Assembly (NCBI GenBank): GCA_946406115.1
Contig: OX291545.1
Span: forward strand, 25,663,153 to 25,727,152
DNA from: Apoda limacodes
Lineage: Eukaryota > Arthropoda > Insecta > Lepidoptera > Limacodidae
DNA length: 64,000 nucleotides
Reading direction: 5' to 3'
Positions 22,885 to 33,289 of the stretch are shown piece by piece. Below the pieces are notes generated by a model. The model was not told the origin of the DNA, ran no database searches, and worked only from the letters and a program-made list of their open reading frames with translations. Numbering within the stretch: position 1 is the stretch's first letter; each line of letters starts with the position of its first letter. Position numbers and translations under genes: made by a program.

Positions 22885-24280
22885 TACGGTCGCGGTCAGA
22901 AAATGTTTACCAGTTTTGAAATTAGATTCTATATCACACTATTTTCACTAAGTCTAAAATGCCATATCAAGTTACTTATTACCTTTCAAAAGCTATTATG
23001 CAAAATGACGCATCGAGAAAAACAACAAGAATTATTGATCACTCTTCGATAATGGAACTAATATCTTTATTTGTTAAAATGACATTTATCAAAAAACATT
23101 GTTTGAACGTCGTTTTGACAAGAGTAAAATTTTACAAAAGATTTTTTCATAACGAAATAAAATGGCAAGTTTAACCCTGGAGCAAAGGGCTGAAATAATA
23201 TTTCTCTTCGAAGATGGACATAGTATTAGTGTTATATCACGAGAACTCAATATATCGCGATTCACTGTGAGGTTTTGGATTAGGCGTCACGGCGAAGAAG
23301 GGCAAATAACAGATCATAGAAAGAATTCAGGACGACGACCGATACTAACCGCCGCGCAAATAACAGAAATCATTCGTCGTTACGAAGAGAATGGTTTCAC
23401 ACCAACTAGTTATTTTGCTGCTTTATATGTTGTGAGTGCTCGGACGATCCGACGAGCTTTGCACAATGTTGGACTACACTACAGACACCATGCTATTAAA
23501 GTGGAGCTGAAACCTCACCACAAAACAGCCCGGCTTAACTTTGCGCGACGACATCTCAATTTCGATTGGTCGAATACTATATTTACCGATGAAAAAACTT
23601 TTAAATCAAGCCAAATCGGAAGATTAACTTTATGGCGCTACAATCGAACTCGGTATGATGAAGGTCATATTGTGCCTCAAAACGAGTCAGGTCGCATTAC
23701 AGTAAACTTATGGGGGTGGATGAGCCTTGACGGCGTCGGAGAACTGGCGTCGTTAGAGAATAGGGCTACGGCCATTAATTATGTGTCGCTTTTGGAAGAA
23801 GTGATGCGGCCTACTGTGCGCGTAGTGTATCCTGCAACGGAATTTCCACACATTACTTACGTTCAAGATAATGCACGGATACACACAGCCTGTGCTACTA
23901 TGGCGTGGTTCAACCTGCACCGTGACATTCGTCCCATTCAATGGCCCACTCGGTCTGCTGATTTAAACCCTATTGAAAATTTATGGGGGCTTATGGTTCA
24001 ACGCTGGGACTGTCAAAATGAAAGAAACCCTCAAGCTCTTAGATCACACTGTGCTCAAGTATGGGATAATATCACAGGTAATGATCTATGCACGCGTCTT
24101 GTTGCATGAGATAGACTACGTGCCGTCATAGCTGTAGAGGGAGGTTATACTAGATATTAAATAAAGATTTTCGAAGTGTCTATTTTATTATTTCTTCATA
24201 TTCTTATTTAAAAAACTAAAATATTAGTTTTTTCAAAGAAGGTTTTCTATATAATAAAACTTGATAGTAGTCAGTCCATC
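22885..24280 (+). mobile_element. Tc1/mariner-like element (limits uncertain)
   Basis: It contains the transposase gene 23162-24109. A possible left end is the TA at 22885-22886 followed by CGGTCGCGGTCAGAAAATG, which resembles Tc1-type termini, but no matching inverted end was found before the hAT element that begins at 24289. The right end is therefore either lost or too diverged to see, and the limits given are estimates. Confidence 0.45.
23162..24109 (+). CDS. Tc1/mariner-type transposase (DD35E), slightly truncated
   Basis: A 315-residue cut-and-paste transposase. Residues ~5-45 form a helix-turn-helix (SISVISRELNISRFTVRFWI). SGRRP (56-60) is a GRPR-like AT-hook linker, and a second helix-turn-helix follows to ~110. 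The DDE catalytic domain runs from ~137, with D143 (FTDEKTF), D236 (YVQDNARIH) and E272 (ADLNPIENLWG). There are 35 residues between D236 and E272, against 34 in classical Tc1, so it is a DD35E type. The ATG is in context AAATAAAATGG. The TGA at 24107-24109 looks premature: the same frame continues as DRLRAVIAVEGGYTRY to TAA at 24158-24160, which resembles the usual C-terminal tail. An AATAAA-type signal (TTAAATAAAG) follows at once. There are no other stops or frameshifts, so the insertion is fairly young. Loss of 16 terminal residues may or may not abolish activity. Confidence 0.93.
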   Translation: MASLTLEQRAEIIFLFEDGHSISVISRELNISRFTVRFWIRRHGEEGQITDHRKNSGRRPILTAAQITEIIRRYEENGFTPTSYFAALYVVSARTIRRALHNVGLHYRHHAIKVELKPHHKTARLNFARRHLNFDWSNTIFTDEKTFKSSQIGRLTLWRYNRTRYDEGHIVPQNESGRITVNLWGWMSLDGVGELASLENRATAINYVSLLEEVMRPTVRVVYPATEFPHITYVQDNARIHTACATMAWFNLHRDIRPIQWPTRSADLNPIENLWGLMVQRWDCQNERNPQALRSHCAQVWDNITGNDLCTRLVA

Positions 24281-24288
24281 TCCTAGAG

Positions 24289-24655
24289 CAGAGATGGCGA
24301 ACCCATGGCAATTCGGGCACGCCAATCATTTATGAAATTTCTATTTTCACCTATACGTATGCTTGCAAGTCATTTTTAGAAATGAACTCTAGTTTAGCTT
24401 TCAGATTTTTAGCACCTAATTTGCAACAGCAGAAATCGCACTATTTTTTTTTTATTTGAATATAAATGTAAACATTTCGATTGCTGTAAACATTTCAAGC
24501 TGCAAGTATCTCAATAGCTTTAAGTTAACAGCAATTCGTTTAATTTTTCTTCATTATTTTTAAGTAACCCAGATTTTTTGACGGCACGTCATAGGTACAG
24601 TATTGTTTTTTTCATAGAAAATGGCACATTCATTATTAAAGGTTCGCCATCCCTG
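24289..24655. mobile_element. hAT-like MITE with 8-bp target duplication
   Basis: A 367-bp element with imperfect terminal inverted repeats, CAGAGATGGCGAACC at the left and GGTTCGCCATCCCTG at the right. It is flanked by the 8-bp direct repeat TCCTAGAG (24281-24288 and 24656-24663). An 8-bp duplication and CAG...CTG termini are hallmarks of the hAT superfamily. No transposase frame is present. Confidence 0.92.
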
Positions 24656-24814
24656 TCCTAGAGCGATTGCTTGTCATATTAGAAAAAAGATAATCTATGG
24701 TCAATTAAATTATTATGAAATAGACATTTAGAACTTGTGACTTAAATGTGTGCATGCAATTGTGATCCTTAAGGTGGTAAACATTATCTGATCGCGACTA
24801 TACTTACGTATATA

Positions 24815-25577
24815 CAGTGTTGCCAGCAAACTTTTTGCACATCCACTAGATGTAAGACCTAAAACCACCAGATTTTAAGCGTATAATATGTAACCACTAA
24901 AAAAACCCACTTAATTATGAATTTGTATGTAACGCTATTTAAAGGAATATCGAGTCAATATTCAATGATAGTATTTTTTTAAAAACAAGAAAAACTACTT
25001 GAAGCCAGCTTTTGAAGCCAGAAGGATCTTGAAACCACAATTCCCGAAACTTTTGCGTGTACTGTGGTTTCGGCATATTTTCATGATATAAAAATATTTG
25101 CGAAATAACAAGTAAAAATAGTTTTTACAACCAGATAACGAAACCTGATTTAGTAACCCAACAAAGTTTCGTTCGTCGATCTACAATCTTTCCGTTCATT
25201 CGTTATAAGCGATCTCTTCATTACCTAGAAGTCTGTCCTATATAGTATAATCTAATAAATTGTGGTCCTAGACTTTATCTAGCGAGCTACGGGAATTGAG
25301 TTCACGACATTTCTACATATATGGTTTACGGGGACAATAATCAATGTTGCCAATATATCATTTTATTTTTCTTTCCCTATATGTTATGAGTAGGAAACTA
25401 TACTTACCGAGCGCAATATTGTCTTTATTAAGCAAAATTTTTCTTTGTTTTTGATAACTAGCAACCTAAAAAATGCTAACTAAAAAATCCACTAGCCACC
25501 AGATACAAATTTTGCCCACCAGCAGGGGGTCCCAAACCATCAGATCTAGTGGTGAAACCACTAAGTTGGCGACGCTG
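24815..25577. mobile_element. Non-autonomous hAT-like element with 8-bp target duplication
   Basis: A 763-bp element whose left end is CAGTGTTGCCAGC and whose right end, read inward, is CAGCGTCGCCAAC. It is flanked by CGTATATA at 24807-24814 and 25578-25585. The 8-bp duplication and CAG termini point to hAT. A minus-strand frame at 25476-25661 crosses the element boundary and is not a real gene. Internal sequence contains repeated CCACTAG/CACCAGAT motifs near the right end. Confidence 0.88.
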
Positions 25578-25585
25578 CGTATATA

Positions 25586-26194
25586 TATTACGTAGTAAAT
25601 GACAAAAACTAATTTCAAAAACAATTACAATTTTGTTTCTTGGTATTCTTGACCTTGACACTTGTGCGTCTTCAACACGTAATTAATCAAAAACATTATA
25701 TTTTCGTAAAACTATATGAATGAATGAATGTTTTTTAAATGGCATCAAAATAAAGTATTTTGAATCGAGTATAAAATGAGGCTTTTTCTAGCCCGAGAAA
25801 GGAAGCTAGTTAAGCTTTTATTTCGATGGTAAGAAAAGCTATTTTATACTCGGTACGAACGATACCTATTCTGAAACTCATCCTAATTCATTATCAGAAT
25901 CAGTATCGGAAAAAATCACCATATCTTTAATTTTGTACTGTCAAATTGTATGTCTTTTATAATGAAACTGCGAAGTGGCGTGTATCTGTCAGTGCGCCAA
26001 TTATACATGGAATGGGTAGTATAGCTGAAGTTATATAGTTGAGCTGCAGACTTGGTTATTCGAATGTGCTATTGCGCACAAACTTTATTTTCTTGCAAAA
26101 TTTTGGCTGACATTTTCAGACTCCGTAACTTATCGGATACATCACAAAACGGAAATTTAATAACAGAATTAAATTCGAAATAGCAAAAAAGATT
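25586..26194. other. No recognisable feature
   Basis: Two similar phrases in opposite orientation, CGAGTATAAAATGAG (about 25768) and CTATTTTATACTCGG (about 25840), make a weak inverted pair. I see nothing else. Confidence 0.4.
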
Positions 26195-26284
26195 CATAGG
26201 TCTATACGCCACGGCGACCGCTTACCATCAGGCGGACCGTGTGCTTGATTGCCACCTTAGTGGTATACAAAAAAAAAAAAAGAA
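26195..26284 (+). repeat. Poly(A)-type retroposon, 5'-truncated
   Basis: GCGACCGCTTACCATCAGGC, GGACCGTGTGCTTGATTGCC and ACCTTAGTGGTATAC followed by an A-run: the 3' ~85 bp of the family also found at 47262-47374 and 60888-61002. Confidence 0.8.
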
Positions 26285-26814
26285 AATATGTTGATAGCTG
26301 ACCTTTATTTTTTTATCAGCTATGAACCGGCTCAAATGTGCAGCTCCGACCAAATGAGCTTTGTGGCTTGTAGCAATGCAAATGAGGCAGCTCACGGTTC
26401 TTAAAAATACAACGTAACTTAATTCAATTAATATCTATAAACTGAATAGGAACGGAAGATTCATAGATTTTAAATTAGATTGAGTAATGGAGCCTCGGAA
26501 GTCGAGAGTGAGGTAAGGCGAGTCGGTTCGCTAGCTATGGCACTACACGACACAAAACTGCGCCAAGCCGCGACAATTTAACAACCCAAATAACTATACA
26601 TCTATTGCTTGCAACTCCTCCGGTTCAAACGCTTAAGCTGCAGTCTGACCTGCAGCTCACGCAGGTTATTCGAGTTACCCATGTCTAGTGAGGCTATTGC
26701 TGGACTCGTATAATTGAACCATCGTTTCGGCCTTTAAACTCTACTCATCTAGCAAAGGCTTACTTGCACAGCCTTAATGCAGTAGTTTCTACTTAAAATG
26801 TGTTATAATAAACA

Positions 26815-26836
26815 GTTTTGGACATTACACACAATA
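26815..26836 (-). repeat. Fragment of SINE 3' end
   Basis: TTTTGGACATTACACACA is the terminal sequence (minus strand) of the tRNA-derived SINEs listed at 34562, 36018, 41907 and 52391. The remainder of the SINE is absent. Confidence 0.5.
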
Positions 26837-27088
26837 ATTACCGTCTGAATGAATGAATGAGATATAATATCTGATCTGCATCTGAATGAATAAGATACCA
26901 GAAATAAAATCCATATTATTGCATTTCACAAAGCATGGTGCGTTTTATTTCCGAAAATAAAATATAACCGTCAATTATTATAAGGTATATAAAATATACA
27001 TAATAGTGATATAATTAATTTTTTCAATACTATTTACATACTGCACCATGTAATGTAAAATTGAGTATAGTTGACTTTATTTATTATA

Positions 27089-27240
27089 CTAGCGGGCCCG
27101 GCAGACGTTGTTCTGCACTACGTTGCATCACTATCTAGTGGGAGTTACAAGAAAGGAGAAAATGCCAACTTTCATGGTAATCAGTTAAACGGTGCCGGAG
27201 TTCAACGCGCTTAATTGGGAAAAGATTGGTTGACTGGAAA
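27089..27240 (+). repeat. LINE-associated repeat fragment
   Basis: ACTAGCGGGCCCGGCAGACG, TTGTTCTGC and, further on, CCAACTTTCATGGTAATCAG and TTAAACGGTGCCGGAG are blocks I recall from widespread arthropod RTE-type tails. The 3' limit is uncertain. Confidence 0.5.
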
Positions 27241-28214
27241 AACTATTGTGGTTACTTAAGAAATAAATTATACACAATATATATGTATATATAACTAAAA
27301 ATGTAATATTGGGTACGTCTCTGCTTTTTTCTAAAAACACACGTCTCGTTGAAGTCTTTTCTATTGTTGACGGCAACAGAGCGTAACTATACACAACTAA
27401 TTTGTGTTTTGTGTATTACTTAGGTCACCAACTATAGGTTGGACCAATCTTCCTTGTATCTGGAATTCTGTGAGTTATGCATTTTGTTACCCATACGTTA
27501 AAGGAACATATTGTGAATGTCGAAAAAATTATACTGTAATAGGAAAGTAGGAAGTGAAAGAACCGAAGTACTTGTAGCAGTAAACCAAAAAACAAAAGTT
27601 GAAATTTCGACGTTAGTTCTAAGGCTAAGGCGTTTATAGAGTCCTGAAAACTGGAAACTAATAAGCGTCTTTGTCAATGCGATTAAACTAAGCATAGAAA
27701 TGACCATTCGCCATCTTGTTGTTGAATTCAGTAAATCAGATAGGGTGTTTAAAAAAGACAAGTACCTAACAAAAATAAAATAATTTAATAATTAAATATT
27801 TATATTTTAAAACGTCTGTATTATGTAACTGATAAAAAGTGCCGTATAAATTGATTTTAAACTATGTGTTGGTAAAACAATTTTATTTGTAATAAACATA
27901 TGAGATTTTTCTTTTAATAAGAACTTAAAACTTTCACTATCTGTTTGCATTGAATTATTATTTAAGAATTATAATTACTACGCTTAAACACTCATGATAT
28001 GTAGTTGAAACAAAATTTGCACTGACCAGTGTAGTAAGAAAATACGCCGTTTAAATTTTTCCTTACAGACAAAATACTTATCAACTACCTAAACCATAAC
28101 ACTGAATTGAAAAATCAATGCAGGTAGGTTGTGCGTGATCATTTACAAAAACAAATATAATTTAGTAACATTTGATAGTACTATGTAGGAGAGGATAACC
28201 GCGTGGAAGTCGTC
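27241..28214. other. No recognisable feature
   Basis: AT-rich sequence. Frames of 69 and 87 codons on the minus strand (27185-27394 and 27498-27761) lack recognisable motifs. Confidence 0.4.
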
Positions 28215-28505
28215 AAGCACAACTCTACAATTTATTTATCGGCGTGAAACTCCTTAATTATACTAATAAAGCTTATAGTCAGCCATAGCCATAGCCATAT
28301 AGTTCGTTTAAGGTTGGTTATGGTTATTACCGCGGGAACTTTTGAATTTTTCAGGATGATAAATAGCCTATATGTCCTATTCCAGGAACTATAGGAGGAT
28401 ATAGGATATATGTGAACCAAGTTTCATCCCGATCCGGTCAGTGGTTAAAGCGTGATTGAGTAACAAACATTCATCACAATTTCACATTCATAATATTAGT
28501 AGCAA
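28215..28505 (-). repeat. RTE-like LINE-tail repeat
   Basis: On the minus strand, GCGTGAAACTCCTTAATTAT (28222), the CATAGCC run, TACCGCGGGAACTTTTGAA and the end TTCACATTCATAATATTAGT match in order the family whose plus-strand consensus begins with a TAATATTATAAATGCGAAAG-like block and carries a 'cccgcggga' block. Confidence 0.6.
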
Positions 28506-29017
28506 GTAGGATGATCAGCGTAAATTAAATATACATGAGTTTTATTTTCTTTTAACACCTAATCCTTGATACTATTTAATGTTACAGCACGTCCCCTTAT
28601 TCCTTTATAATCGTTAGTAGTTGCGTGAGAAACGCGAACGGGCAGTAGCCATGCATCAATGTAACCACTTACAATTACAACGGACATAAAAATATATACC
28701 TTATTAGTTTGCAATAAAGTTTATAGCTCATTTTACATATGGTAAAATCATTTTGTTCGTTTCAGCTATCGAGTTAAAAATACGCGAAGAGAATATTAAT
28801 CATAACAGAATTAACTTTGGAGATCTGCTCCAATGTCCGTATAAAAATTTATAGTCGATGATAAAAAAAAACATTGAGCCGCAAAACTTCCATATATACA
28901 TATGTATGTAAGTACTTTATAACATCTGTATCAGTCTTGTTGTTCGTTCCAGACGTTTGTAAGCAAGTAAACTGTAACGTATGTATTAATAAAATAAACT
29001 GTCAATAAATATATATT

Positions 29018-29256
29018 ACAGCTTTTGCCCGCGGTTCCACCCGCCCTAAATCCGGTTATCGGTGTAGGATCTAAGCAAACTTCTCAATTAAAGAAAAACC
29101 GACTCACTCTTGACGTTTTAAAGTTGCCTATGTCCTTCCCCGGGACTCAAACTATCTCCAAGCCAAATTTCATCTTAATCCATGCAGCGGTTAATGTGTG
29201 AAGAAGTCAGTGACAGAGTTACTTTCGCATTTATAATATTTATATGGATTTGTAAC
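29018..29256 (-). repeat. RTE-like LINE-tail repeat
   Basis: AGCTTTTGCCCGCGGTTCCA, CCCGCCCTAAATCCGGTTAT, CCTTCCCCGGGACTCAAACT, ATCTCC and ACTTTCGCATTTATAATATT give a compact, well-ordered minus-strand copy of about 240 bp, without the internal duplication seen at 19131 and 22014. Confidence 0.8.
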
Positions 29257-30147
29257 TTGAAGTTAGTAAATAAGATCATTGCTCTCTACATGTATTTTAC
29301 CTACACTTAGATACAACGTAAAGATCTTAAATGCTAAAAAATACATACTAACTTGTTTAGCATTTTAAAATGCCCAACGCCTCCGCTGCAGCTAGCTGTC
29401 CGGCGCCGCTGGGGACCGCATAAATACTACTTAACGTTCACGACACTCCAAATTTAAAAATAACAAAAAGAAAAATAAAACGAAAAGGTTGCAAGGATTT
29501 GAACGTAACTTTTTAATAATTACCTACCACCGGAGCGGCGAGTAGCGTCTCTAATGTGTGAATGAGGTTACCCTTATCCAAATAATTTTGTTTTGAAATA
29601 CGTTTTATAGATTTTGACGTAATTTATACGTAACCCTTTTTTTCGCCTTTGGCTAAGAATAAATATTTTGACTTTTTAATTTTACAGTAAAAAAACCAGA
29701 GTCAGATTTATTAACTGACTCAAAAATTGTTAAATTAAAAAACGTAGTTTTATTTAATTTGAATTACATATTTCTCACACTTTGGCGCGCAATCTTTGGA
29801 AATAAGTGAGTTTGTACATTATAAAACATAAATGATAAACAATTCCACACAAAATTATGCAAAACTTTTTTAAAGTTCTTAAAATATTTCTAAATAATTG
29901 AATTATATACCAATCTTAATAGTTTCAGATTTTTTTTAATGATCTTTTTTGCATAAAAATCAAAAACTTCGTCACATAATTAGGTTAAATATACAGTTTC
30001 CCATAAAGAGTAAGAAATTCCTCTTATCAATTGACCTGAACTAATGTAGACGAAACAGTGTACAAACATAATAGAAAATCCTTTATAAGACTCTAATATT
30101 CATTTTATAGTACGCAAAACCCATTTGCTTTAATTACATATTATAAC
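29257..30147. other. No recognisable feature
   Basis: A small GC-rich patch lies at about 29382-29425 (CCTCCGCTGCAGCTAGCTGT and CCGGCGCCGCTGG). The rest is AT-rich. Confidence 0.4.
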
Positions 30148-30540
30148 ACTAGCTTTTGCCAGAGGCTCTGCCCGCCCTAAATTTGGTTATCGGCATGGAA
30201 TTCTTACGTCAACTCCTTGATTAAACTAAAGTAGTTTGTTATAGCAAGCTATAGCTGCAGCTATAGTTTGTTAATTTCGTGGAATTTGGTTAGGGTTACT
30301 CCCGCGGGAACTTTTGAACTTCCCTAAAAAAACTAACTCATGTTGACGTTTCAAGTAGCTCATGTCCTTGCCCGGGACTCAAACTGTCTTCATACCAACT
30401 TCTATCTAAATCCGTTCAGTGCTTTAAGCGTGAAGATGTAACAGACCGACAGAAAGACAGTACGACCGACAGACAGACCGTAAGACATAACTACAGACAG
30501 GAGGTTACTTTCGGAATTTGTAATAGTAGTATTAATTTTT
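30148..30540 (-). repeat. RTE-like LINE-tail repeat with CTATAG palindrome
   Basis: CACTAGCTTTTGCCAGAGGC, CCGCCCTAAATTTGGTTATC, CCCGCGGGAACTTTTGAAC, CCTTGCCCGGGACTCAAACT and a GACAGA-rich tail mark a longer minus-strand copy. It contains the perfect 18-bp palindrome CTATAGCTGCAGCTATAG at 30249-30266. Confidence 0.75.
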
Positions 30541-31211
30541 AAGTTTAAGCACATCGTAGCTTAGTACAAACTTATTTGATTTTGATTTGAGCGTATTTAA
30601 TTTTAAATATCATAAGGCACTTTTACACTTCACTATAAAATGATTTTGATAAACGACCCTTGGATAATATTTTTTAAATTACTTTCCGACACCGCTATAT
30701 ACTTCGTTTCCGAACAGGCTATTGCTTGCCTCACATGTTATGTATCGCCCCATATCCACTACATAACTACAAATAAATCGATTCTTAATCCGGAGTTCAT
30801 CTTCATCCAAACAGCAAAACGATAGGTTGGTGTTGCAATCGGCAATCAAGAGGCCGAAAGCTTGCTACTGCCAGTTAAAGTAGCGTACACACTATCGACC
30901 TCGGCACGGAATGTGACACCAAAACGTCACGGCAATTAAGGAATCGGCAAGCTCTAACCTCGCTGTCAGACGACCTGTATCGGGCATGCGGCTGATTGGC
31001 ACATACACTCGGATTATGTTACCACTGGATGGAATATTGTATGAAGAAGCTCGATCTTTGACTGTATCTTTAGAGTTTTTGCTTGCGATTGAATGTTTTG
31101 AAGGGCATTTCCTTAGCCGTAATCATTGTTTGGTGGAAGGTTTATTATCATTTAGGTTGTTCTTAAGGATGTTGAAATAAAAAGCGTTAGAATAATGTGG
31201 TTTTTTAGTGC
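30541..31211. other. No recognisable feature
   Basis: Short open frames at 30640-30825 and 30986-31180 resemble no known protein. Confidence 0.4.
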
Positions 31212-31830
31212 TTTTAGGGTTCCGTACCTCAAAAAGTAAAAACCCTTTTAGGATCACTTTGTTGTATGTCTATCCGTCTATCTGTCTGTATGTATGTCAA
31301 GACCCTTTTTCTCAGAAACGCATGAAGGTATCAAGTTGAAATTTAATCAAATACTAAGGTTTACGGTCCCTTGAAGCTGTAAAAAAAACAATGTTTTACG
31401 TCAACGCAATAAAAATACGGCCGAGACTTGGCCATTTTTGTCGCATATTTTGGAATTCACAAATAAATTAAAGCCTGTTGGGTACTCCCGTTGTCCTAAA
31501 ATCAGTAAATTTCACACGAAGCATGATCCGTATATCAAAAATATAGGGAAACATCCAAAATTTGTAAATTTGTAGTTATTACATATTAAAAAAAAAAGTT
31601 TTGTCTGCCTGCCTGATAATAACCCTTTTAATCAAGAACGCATAAAGGCATCAAGTTGAAATAAACATCCAATAATAACTCAAAGTTGTAAAAAAATCAA
31701 GCTATAAAGACAACGCAATAAAAAAATATGCCTAAAATATGGTTATTTTTTTGGCACATTGTGACTCAAATAAATTAAAACCTATGGGATACTTACCGTT
31801 GACCTAGAATTATGAAATCTGGCAAATCGC
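31212..31830 (-). repeat. GGTTCCGTA-family repeat with duplicated interior
   Basis: The plus strand begins TTTTAGGGTTCCGTACCTCA, CTTTTAGGATCACTTTGTTG and a GTCTATCCGTCTATCTGTCT run. The block from 'acccttttt ctcag...cgcat' through 'gggtactcccgttgtcctaaaat' (31300-31505) then recurs in diverged form at about 31620-31825 (CCCTTTTAATCAAGAACGCA, GGATACTTACCGTTGACCTA). The copy therefore has a partial tandem duplication and lacks the CCGGCC end. Confidence 0.75.
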
Positions 31831-33289
31831 AAATCCCAATCCAGTATTGACGTTATCCGTGGTAGGTAGTTGGCGTCACCGTCACACTGTAGCATTACAA
31901 GTAACATTTATCATATTTTATGCGCGTTTGACGTTTATTCGACTCACACTGACGTTTCTCTTCCGCGGGTGACAGCGCAAGTTGTCTGCAAGAGGACTTC
32001 ATTGTTAGTTTATCTGTTAGAAGTACCTAAATAACTTTACGCTTATTTACTTATTGACTCTATAGTTGCTGGTATTGTAGAGATTTTATTAAATATTTAA
32101 GTATTTAAAAAAGCGATTAGGTGGTCTGGCATTGCAAGTTTTGTTGCATTGCACGTACCATACTATAACTTCTACCTACGCCTTATTTTTTCTTACTAGC
32201 CTTATTGTGTAAACTCAAAATTAAGAAAACTATAGTTTCGGTTCAAATGAAAAAGGCCACTAGTTTTTATCTAATTGTACATTGTTCTTCGTATTTTGAG
32301 CCCAAATATTAGCTTTATTGATTTTGAGTAGCTATAAAAAAAGACAAGTAAGAAAAAAATAGGATCTTACGTAGATATAGTAGAAGTTGTATAATAGTAT
32401 TATCAAATATATAATAAATATATAAAATTTTATTTTAGACATTGTTCATAAATTATTAGTAGTGACAAAGATACTTTATCCTGTGTTGGTAAATAATAGT
32501 AGTTTTTTTTTTCTTTTTTACCTACTTGTACTATACTAGTGACTATTTCAACTAAGTGCCTTTATAGTGGACAGTTAAATCTAGACGCAAGTGCCTTCAG
32601 GATAATGTTGAAGTTAGAGCGGCTATGGTAAAGCAGAGACGCAGCCTTTTCACTCATCATTATTTTGTTAATTATATAATTATCGATTGCGATTATTCTC
32701 TGATGGAATTAGTTTCAGCAGTTTAACAACAATTCCATATCGATTTTTTTCAATGTTGCCTTTATTGTTTATAATCGTTCATGTACTTAAGGTACATTTC
32801 ACTTAAATGTCTGATTTTTCTGTACTTTGAGAATTAGGTAGGAAATATGTCTGTTTTCTGTATTTCACTATCATTCTATAGATAATCCATTTTATTTAAA
32901 ATTTGGGGTTATAACAATTATTCGATTTTATTTACCATATATTCCCCGAATTTAAAGTATCTTTCTTGTACCGTTTGGGGATGGGGTCTGGAAGCTGTGA
33001 GATTGAGATTATAATTTTTCCGTTTTTTCCAAATACTGAAATCGCAATATAGAAACTTTGCGTACCACCCGGTGAAACCTGCGCTGGCTGTTAATATACT
33101 TATCATAATTCGATGCCTTGAGAAATGCATTATCTCTACTCTCTACGCTTAGTTAGTCAAAGTGACTCAAATTAACTAATGAGGCTGTGATTATTTTCGT
33201 TTTTATTAACCGTCGAATTCTGCAACTTTTTCTATTTTGGATGGAAATCACCTGCCTACAGCAGTAGATTAATCACTACCTGAGACATC
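31831..33289. other. No recognisable feature over ~1.5 kb
   Basis: AT-rich with no gene or repeat that I can name. Confidence 0.45.

Noticed and set aside
22959..23174. 71-codon frame just upstream of the transposase
   Set aside because: It overlaps the transposase start in another frame and looks like the element's untranslated leader.
23753..23941. Minus-strand frame inside the transposase gene
   Set aside because: Antisense shadow of the DDE domain.
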